This document shows positions 57,199-64,000 of a DNA stretch of 64,000 nt, piece after piece (position 1 is the first letter of the stretch; each line of letters starts with the position of its first letter). The notes beneath the pieces were generated by a model, which saw nothing but the letters and a program-made list of their open reading frames with translations, did not search any database and was not told where the DNA came from. This stretch comes from Sipunculus nudus. Taxonomy: Eukaryota > Annelida > Sipuncula > Golfingiida > Sipunculidae. Made by a program: the position numbers and the translations under genes. Where the stretch lies: assembly GCA_026874595.1 (NCBI GenBank), contig CM049311.1, positions 46,627,676 through 46,691,675 of the forward strand, in the 5' to 3' direction.

Positions 57199-60100
57199 TA
57201 AATGAGACCTTTTTAAAAGGGGCGGAAGTAGAGATCGAGCAGGTTGCCGTCAGTATTATTTTTTTTTACGCTTTTGATTTTAAGGGACGCAGGGGGTGCC
57301 TGAGAACCGTGTAATTGTTTATTTTTTGCTTAAATGAAGTATGGGTTAACTATAAACTAGGGGCCCATGGGTCTCGACACTCGGCTAACTTTGTCTCTAA
57401 CGATATACTTATGAGCCTTTTCAAAATGTGGGTCCTGTCATTTTGACCCTTGACCTTTTGATCTAAAAACTGATAACTTACTTTCGTTGAACTTAACCCA
57501 TTCCGATTTTCATAATACTCAATCTACCGATTCTTGAGAAGTTAATTTTTCACCAAATATGGAATTATTATAGATAAACACCACTCTAATATTGAAGGTG
57601 ATGACCTCAATTACCATGAATCTCTCCTTGAATAAAAACCATGGAGTCAATATAATACTGTAGAACAGACTTGTTTTTTAGGCTTATCAAGATGGGAACA
57701 CATCTGATCACATCCCCTGAGGTTAGATCTCTTTCCAGTTCCATACTTATATATTTTGTATTGACCTTCAAACCTTGCCTTATTTATATATACATCCTGC
57801 ACAGGAGTTCACAAAAGAGAATCAATTAGAAAACCATTTTCAATGTACAAAAATTGAATAAAAAGGGCAGAACTTATAAAACATAATAATAAAAGCTTAA
57901 AATTTCTGTTTACAGATATCTTTTTAAGGGGTAATGCAGGGTCAATTATCTATGTTCCTAAGTGCAGTTGTTTTTATTTGCAGTCTTTGGATCATGTAAG
58001 TGAAGGCCATGGCAGTTGTGACTCGAAGGTTTTTAATGGACATACACCAAGGTATCATCTTTTTTTTCTTATATTCGATATTCTATAATGATCTTATATG
58101 TAAACACCCCCTGATATTCAGTTCAACAGTCTTTTTCTGTAGCTATCTCATGATAAACAAGGTTAAAAATTGTAACATCAGGGTAAGAAAATTGATGATG
58201 TATATCCAGACAGGTTCTTGTGAAATATCAATGAAACCCTCGATAAGAACTTTGTGACCTAAATCCTGTGGGCAACAGGTAAAAACTTGTTTTCCCTGAT
58301 TAAATACCTGTTAACTGTTCGGATATGATCAAAATCAAAACCACTGGGAATAAATGGGTACTACATGTATTTGGCATTTGGATGTTTCTACCCACTAGAT
58401 ACCTTCATGACTTAATGTGTCAAATTTCAGGCGAAATTTAACTATTTTTTTCTAGTATCATTACCATTAAACCAGAGATTTCTTAATTCAGTAGATATAA
58501 ACCTTGGGCTATGACCTAAACTGCTATCTAAAACTAGTTCACTTTAATGCCATATCTACATGATCATGACTGGCAAAAAGTTGACTTTCCTCCTCTGACA
58601 TCTGATGAAACTTCAAACATGGCAAGTTTATTACACTCAGTATGATTATAATCTATAAATACATTTAAAACTCTGTCAGTCTGTGTGCCTCATGTTTGTG
58701 AGATATCAGGCAACCTTTTCATCCTGCCATCAAACTGGTAAAGTTACAAAACCAGTAAGAATTTCTAATTCCACATCTGATTACCAAAAAGGAAGTTGTT
58801 CCACTGAACCCGACACAAAGTCTACAAATTTAATGCAAGCTATGGGCTGAAGTACCTTTTCATGATTATAAACTTGACTGTAATAAATCAAACATGCTCA
58901 AAATAGTAACCACTCTTAATGATATGACCAAATCTGGCCTTAAATGACTTTTTTCTACTTCCTGCATTTGCATTTTGGTCACAATGGCCTAATTTGCAGA
59001 ATATGCATGCTAAAATATAGTATCAAACACACTTTTGTATCAAGACTTAAACCTTGAAAGGACTTTTGATTCAAACAGTTTAACACCTTTTGTCCATAAC
59101 CCAAGTTCACATTTAAGTTATTGTTATGTCATAATATATAAGATACTGGTAAAAGTTAATTTTCCCCTCTTATATCTGCATGGCACCTGTTTTTTTTTAG
59201 GTAACACTGAACATGGCGCATCACATTTTATTATGTTGAACATGTTGGTACTGTTGATTTAATTCTGTTTCTTCATGCTGAGACTATGATTGTAAGCTGA
59301 GAGTCATGACCCATGGGTCACATTTTGCCTCTGCCAGGATGGTATATATTCATTGTTATTTTTGTGTTCTGTGTGTTGGCTTGGTTACTTTACAGCATAT
59401 ATCATGCAATCGTGAATGGATTCCCATGAAATTCTAAAGGCACCTCAGAAATAGGCCAACGAAGAATTAATAATATTATGCAGTGTGTGTCCAGCTCATG
59501 ATCTAGATCAATGAAACATCTTCACTGAATATTCACACATATATAGTCAGTTGATGTTAGTTTTTATTTTATGAAGCAAATTGATCTATCTTTAGTTACA
59601 TTATACCTATGATGATGCAATCTTCAGTCACATGTGCACTCCAACTTGCAATATTGACCACCCACATGGCAGACGCAAGCATTCAGGACAATGCATATTT
59701 CTAATTTTACATTGTATCCAATTCTAAGGATTCAGATTATAAAAGTGCAATGTGATACCTCAGTCTTCACATGTTTTTTTACTACCTTATTTGATCTTTA
59801 CTTATATAAATCTGACTAGGCTTACTGTTACATATTTTTATCTACCCCTCTGTTTTATATTTTGAAGGAGCAACTGAAATCAACCTGGAATAAAACATGA
59901 GTATGGAAAAAAAAAGCTAAACTGCTTTTCCGTTGATTATACACAAACAAAGAATACAAAGGCAGGAGACTGACTGGGCAGCCTGGAAATAAGAAGCAGA
60001 CAGCCAGCAAGTCTTGGACAACCAAGAAAAACTCAAGGGCATCTACAGTAAATGAACCTTTATCTTTCAGTTATCAGGCTCATATAATTGTATCAGGAAT

Positions 60101-60569
60101 GATGAAAAAGAGAAGCAATTCAGTAATTATTATATTCAAATTTATTCAGTCATTCAGAGAACTATATAATACTCAGAAGTGAAAATAATGTTATTCTTGT
60201 AAAGATAAATCTTTGTTGGTCTACAGTTTGACATACTTGCATCAGATTGTTAATGATTGCATTTTTTTCCTTTTTTTTTGTCTACAACTGTCTAGCTGTC
60301 GACCTTTTATTACCAAAAATTAAGATTTCTTACTAATTGTTTGCAAAAAATGTCTTTACTTTTATTTTAACTTGCACACATGTATATCTTTGACTTGAAG
60401 ATTTATTTGAACTTAATATGTCTTTATTTGGATAATTTATTAGGTTTTACAATATATTTGTTTAGTGTATATTTGGTGAAAGCTTGTGTCCATGTTCATC
60501 TTAAAATGCAACATTCAGCTAAATTCTATAATTAAATAAATAATGTCTTATTCCCTCTTTTCTTCACAG
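57199..60569. other. Unassigned sequence with HL-C-like remnant
   Basis: 57355-57720 starts GGGGCCCATGGGTCTCGACA (HL-A-like 5' motif) and shares blocks with HL-C (TTTCACCAAATATGG, GGTGATGACCTC). At 57984-57995 a 12-nt segment lies between a strong acceptor (TTGTTTTTATTTGCAG) and a strong donor (GTAAGTG), a possible microexon. The remainder has no supported gene. Confidence 0.35.
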
Positions 60570-60705
60570 GTCTTGTCCAGGAAAAATGGCCTGAAGTTAA
60601 AACTACTATGATAAATGTGAAGATTGCTGAATTGTTGAAGCCCTGCAGAAACACGAAGTGGAAGTAACTGTCATTAGTGGAATAAAAGCAGTGAACCTGC
60701 ATTCA
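60570..60705 (+). other. Candidate terminal exon with polyadenylation signal
   Basis: A strong acceptor (TTCCCTCTTTTCTTCACAG) ends at 60569. AATAAA is at 60681-60686 and a GT-rich stretch (TTTGTGTGGTGGCTTTCC) follows at 60721. No long reading frame is present, so this may be a 3' UTR exon or the last exon of a non-coding RNA. Confidence 0.4.
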
Positions 60706-60962
60706 CATTTACTTTTTTACCTTTGTGTGGTGGCTTTCCAGAGTTTTTTTTCATGTTTTAGTTCAGGATTTCTGCAAAACCGAACTTAGTTTTTTGCTAG
60801 TAGTGGTATTTTGGCAAGGAGAAGAAGACAGAATTCCTAATCTTGCTGAAACTAAACATTTTGCTAATGATCAACAAACAGCAACAAACCCTGACATGGG
60901 TGAGAGGTACATTGTTCTTAATTACATTAGTGAAAGCTCAAGGAAACATATGTAACTTTCAT

Positions 60963-60967
<5 letters not shown>

Positions 60968-61011
<44 letters not shown>
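60968..61011 (+). repeat. CT microsatellite, about 21 units
   Basis: A pure CT run immediately left of the CCATGGA-rich repeat. Confidence 0.95.
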
Positions 61012-61013
<2 letters not shown>

Positions 61014-61054
61014 TTATACACAATTTTTCTCAAATCCTATTTTTGTTTTATGCT

Positions 61055-61485
61055 TTTCCATGCTTGTCCTTGCTTTTCCGTGGACGATATGGCAGCACGG
61101 ACAGCATGGACTGGACCTGCACATTTTCCATGGTGTCCATACTGCAGGGAAAAAGGAGTGCCAATACTCCATGCTTTTCCATGGACAGTATGGACACCAG
61201 GGACACAACAGACACAAAGCCGTGCTTTTCCATGGACAGCACGGACACCATGGACACCACGGACAAAAAAGCTGTGCTTTTCCATGGACAGCACGGACAC
61301 CATGGACAGCATGGAAATAGAAAGCCCTGGTTTTCCATGGACTCCATGCATGTATCGGTGATTTTTTTTCCATGTAGCATGGAAAAAGAGTGCCAATACT
61401 CCATGCTTCATTTCCATGGAAATCAAGCATGGATTTCCATGGATTTCCATGGAAAGCTTGGAAATTTTACAGCCGGGATATGCCC
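61055..61485 (+). repeat. CCATGGA-rich tandem repeat, open in all six frames
   Basis: About five units of near 51 bp begin TGCTTTTCCATGGACAGCAC and contain GGACACCATGGACA. The block is richer in G+C than its surroundings and dense in CCATGG and CATGGA. Over 61060-61320 no stop codon occurs in any of the six frames, which explains several overlapping open frames of 86-172 codons; there is no evidence that any is translated. It ends GGAAATTTTACAGCCGGGAT, and an inverted relative lies at 49550. Confidence 0.8.
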
Positions 61486-61544
61486 AAATTCAACCTGATA
61501 TATCAAACTCCTCCTGAAAAATAAGCAGGGATATACACTTTGCA

Positions 61545-62275
61545 AAAATTATTGTAGGTGGCACCACCAGTCTTGTGTATGACAAAGCTATCCAATATGT
61601 ATATTATACCTAATTTCAGGCTGATATATCAAATTCCTCTGTAGAAATAAGCAGGCACATACACTGTGCAAGAGTCATTGTAGGTGGCGACACCTGTCTT
61701 GTGAATGAGGAAAGCAATCAAAGACGCACAGAAAGGTAAAAATATCAGGCAAATACATCAAACTTAACTTTGGTCTGATGCAATAGGCTGACCAGGCTTA
61801 GGTCCATGGTCAATGCAGGGTGCGCCACCAATACCTAAATTTTCATATATGACTCATGTGACCAACACTGGTATGAAATTGGTGATGATAGCTCTGGCCG
61901 TTTCTGAGACTGTCAATTTAATATGCTTTTTTTGACAGATAACTAAGTTCAGCTTCCTGTAACTCGCTCAAAATTCACCAAACTTGAGCCATTCAAACAA
62001 ACTTGAGAAAGAAGGTATAAGAGATTATTTCTGTGAAATATTGAACAATTTGGCTGAACAAATTTGGAGGAGAAGATATTTAAAGGTTTTTTGCTTTTTC
62101 TCTATGAAATCTAAGAAAATGCAGTTAGCCAAAAAATAAGCAAAATCCGATAGAGTTTTTCAGATGGCTAATTTTTTGCATAAAATTTCATGATGCTAGC
62201 TCCTGTATTTTTTAGATAGTATGGGTTAACGTACAGACAACAGACGATGGACAACGGACAATGCCACACCATGGC
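61545..62275 (+). mobile_element. HL-E element (Helentron/HINE-like), probably 5'-truncated
   Basis: Two units about 128 bp apart carry TGTAGGTGGCACCACCAGTC and TGTAGGTGGCGACACCTGTC. Near the end come ACAGACGATGGACAACGGAC and the hairpin ATGCCA-CACCA-TGGCAT (62260-62276). The expected 5' counterpart was not found; the left side abuts the CCATGGA-rich repeat. Confidence 0.5.
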
Positions 62276-62276
62276 A

Positions 62277-62611
62277 TTACCTCACAAGTTTGCTAAAAAA
62301 TCAGCAAAAACAGGGTGGACATGGATTATGGAACATACTACTACAGAATATGAGCAGTCAACCACAGGCATCCCCTAAATCACAGGGGCAATGACTAAGG
62401 CATGGAACATGTCTCACCTTGAGAGCCCTTGAAATATCTGCCATCAGAGGTGCCAATAAGTACCCCCAAAAAATGCTAAATAACCACCTATTGAAGAGGT
62501 CTCGTCTTGTGGCTTCTTAATTTTTACTGATATATTATAAGGTGGCGCCACAAGTCATGTTCAGTAGATACTGGTAAACTAAGATGAATAAGAGGCACAG
62601 ATGGACTCCAC
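62277..62611. other. Unassigned spacer
   Basis: It contains one AAGGTGGCGCCACAAGTCAT motif (62540), perhaps a fragment of another HL element; nothing else was recognised. Confidence 0.35.
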
Positions 62612-64000
62612 AAACTAGCGGCCCATGGGCCATGACGCTCAGCTGAACAATGAGCAAAATGACTGCCAGAGTGCAAACAAATCATGAATTTGGTGAAGAG
62701 TCCTAAGAAATGGGTTTCAGTGGGCTTTTGGACAGATGACAACTTCATTTGGAGGTCTCATAAATAGAAAGAAAACTGCGTAAAAATTTGAAAAAAAAAT
62801 ACAGGTAGTGTCACCAGTCTGCAGGAACTGATGAAACACTCCATGATCAATATATATCCCAAGAATCATGGCTATCAAGGCATTAGTTATTCAGATATTG
62901 GAGCTTCTGTTTGTATCAAATTTTTAATTATTCTTGGTGGTATTTACGAGCCCTATAGCTCAGAGGATATGGGTAACAGAGACCTATTTTCAGATTTCCA
63001 TGAAGACTTTTCATGGACCTCCCTAGATGTCAAGTATGAAGATTCTAGGTCAAGTGGTTACACTAAGTGCCCTGTTACAAGATGAGGCTTTATTTGAAAG
63101 TCTCAGAAAGAGAAAAAAATGGGTACAAATTTAAAAAAATATAGGTGGCACCACCAGTCTGCAGGAACTGATGAAACATTCCATGAACAATATATATGCA
63201 AAAAATCATGGACATCAGTACATTTGTTATTCAGATACTGGAGCTTTTGTATCACATTTTTAATTATTCTTAGGGGTACTTGCGCGCCCCATAGCTCAAA
63301 AGGATATGGGTAACAGAGACCCAATTTCATGTATCCACAGAGACTTTTCATGGACCTTCCTTGATGTCAAGTTAGAAGATTCCAGGTTCAGCAGTTACAA
63401 TTTGTACCCTCTTAACAGATGAGGCTTTATTTGAAAGTCTCAAAAAGAGAAAAAAAATGCGTACAAATTAAAAAAAAATAGGTAGCGCCACCAGTCTGCA
63501 GGAACTGATGAAACACTCAATGAGTAATATGCCTGCAAAGAATCATGGTGATCAATGCATTAGTAGTTATTCAGATACTGGAGCTTTTGTATCAAATTTT
63601 TAATTATTCTGAGGGGTACTTACTACAAAGGATATGGGTAAGAGAGACCTATAATTTCATGTTTTTCACAGAGACGTTTCATTGACCTCCCGTGATGTAA
63701 AGTTAGAAGAATCCAGGTCCAGCGGTTACGATTTGTGCCCTGTTAACAGATGACAGCTTCTTTGAAAGTCTCAAAAATAAAGAAAAAAATTTGTAAAAAT
63801 TGAAAAAAATATAGGTGGTGCCACCAGTTTGCAGGAACTGATGGAACATCCCATGATCAATATTCATGCAAAGAATCATGGTGATCATGCAGTAGTTAAT
63901 CAGATACTTGAACTTTTGTATCAAAATTTACATTATTCTGGGGGGTATTTTGGAGCCCCATAGCTCCAAGGATATGGATAACAGAGACCTAATTTCAGGT
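62612..64000 (+). mobile_element. HL-A element, same subfamily as 30167, running off the window
   Basis: The 5' end AACTAGCGGCCCATGGGCCA then TGACGCTCAGCTGAACAATG matches the copy at 30167 (shared GACTGCCAGAGTGC and GGGTTTCA.TGGGCTTTTGG). About four tandem units of near 330 bp follow with palindromes (GGTGGCACCACCAGTCTGCAG type) near 62810, 63145, 63482 and 63815. The 3' end lies beyond 64000. Confidence 0.65.

Overview
The window is eukaryotic nuclear DNA: AT-rich, intron-containing and dominated by repeats. The spliced genes, the short-tandem-repeat mobile elements resembling bivalve 'pearl'/Helentron-type elements, the ACGG-type microsatellites and the hAT and Harbinger elements point to a marine invertebrate, most likely a mollusc (bivalve). 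The species cannot be fixed from sequence alone.

Host genes. One gene can be reconstructed with confidence on the + strand: three coding exons (27036-27294, 29906-29981, 37377-38028) with matching splice phases encode a 328-residue single-pass membrane protein. It has a short Ser/Thr/Pro-rich outer part, one membrane helix and a long tail packed with tyrosine motifs (YxN, YxxM, repeated YYNL/YYNV). A second, weaker candidate is a two-exon 33-residue membrane micropeptide (46068-46129 + 46585-46624) behind a promoter-like stretch with octamer and CCAAT motifs. Two isolated terminal-exon candidates are at 15852-15988 (- strand) and 60570-60705 (+ strand).

Mobile DNA fills most of the rest. (i) Several families of Helentron/HINE-like non-autonomous elements share one plan: a short 5' terminal motif, internal tandem repeats usually carrying the palindrome GGTGGCGCCACC, often a GACGGAC-type microsatellite, and a 3' hairpin whose arm repeats the 5' motif. 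I call them HL-A (GCTCAGCTGACT), HL-B (GTATCCGCC), HL-C (CTCGAGG), HL-D (TATCCCCTGCC) and HL-E; these names are mine. (ii) Cut-and-paste elements with visible target duplications: a Harbinger-like element (4367-5867, TTA), a TA-flanked MITE (16349-16976), a 3.5-kb hAT element with a broken transposase (39878-43391), a 1.5-kb hAT with a perfect 8-bp duplication (55662-57190), and a pogo/Tc1-like element (48490-49500). (iii) A solo LTR (28741-29474) inserted in an HL-B copy.

Layout. 1-27 kb: HL-A/HL-B elements, a Harbinger-like element, a 22-bp minisatellite (7.9-9.2 kb), HL-C, a MITE, a 65-bp satellite with a four-unit higher-order repeat (17.8-18.7 kb), and composite HL elements. 27-38 kb: the receptor-like gene; intron 1 holds an inverted HL-B split by the solo LTR, and intron 2 holds a three-level nest (HL-B inside HL-A inside another HL-A). 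39.9-43.4 kb: hAT with transposase pseudogene. 44-50 kb: degenerate HL-A, the micropeptide candidate, a pogo-like element and NcoI-site-rich repeats. 50-55 kb: HL-D, a 37-base G run, long AT/GT microsatellites and otherwise unique sequence. 55-64 kb: hAT, a terminal-exon candidate, a repeat open in all six frames, HL-E and an HL-A copy running off the edge. I saw no tRNA, rRNA or CRISPR signals.
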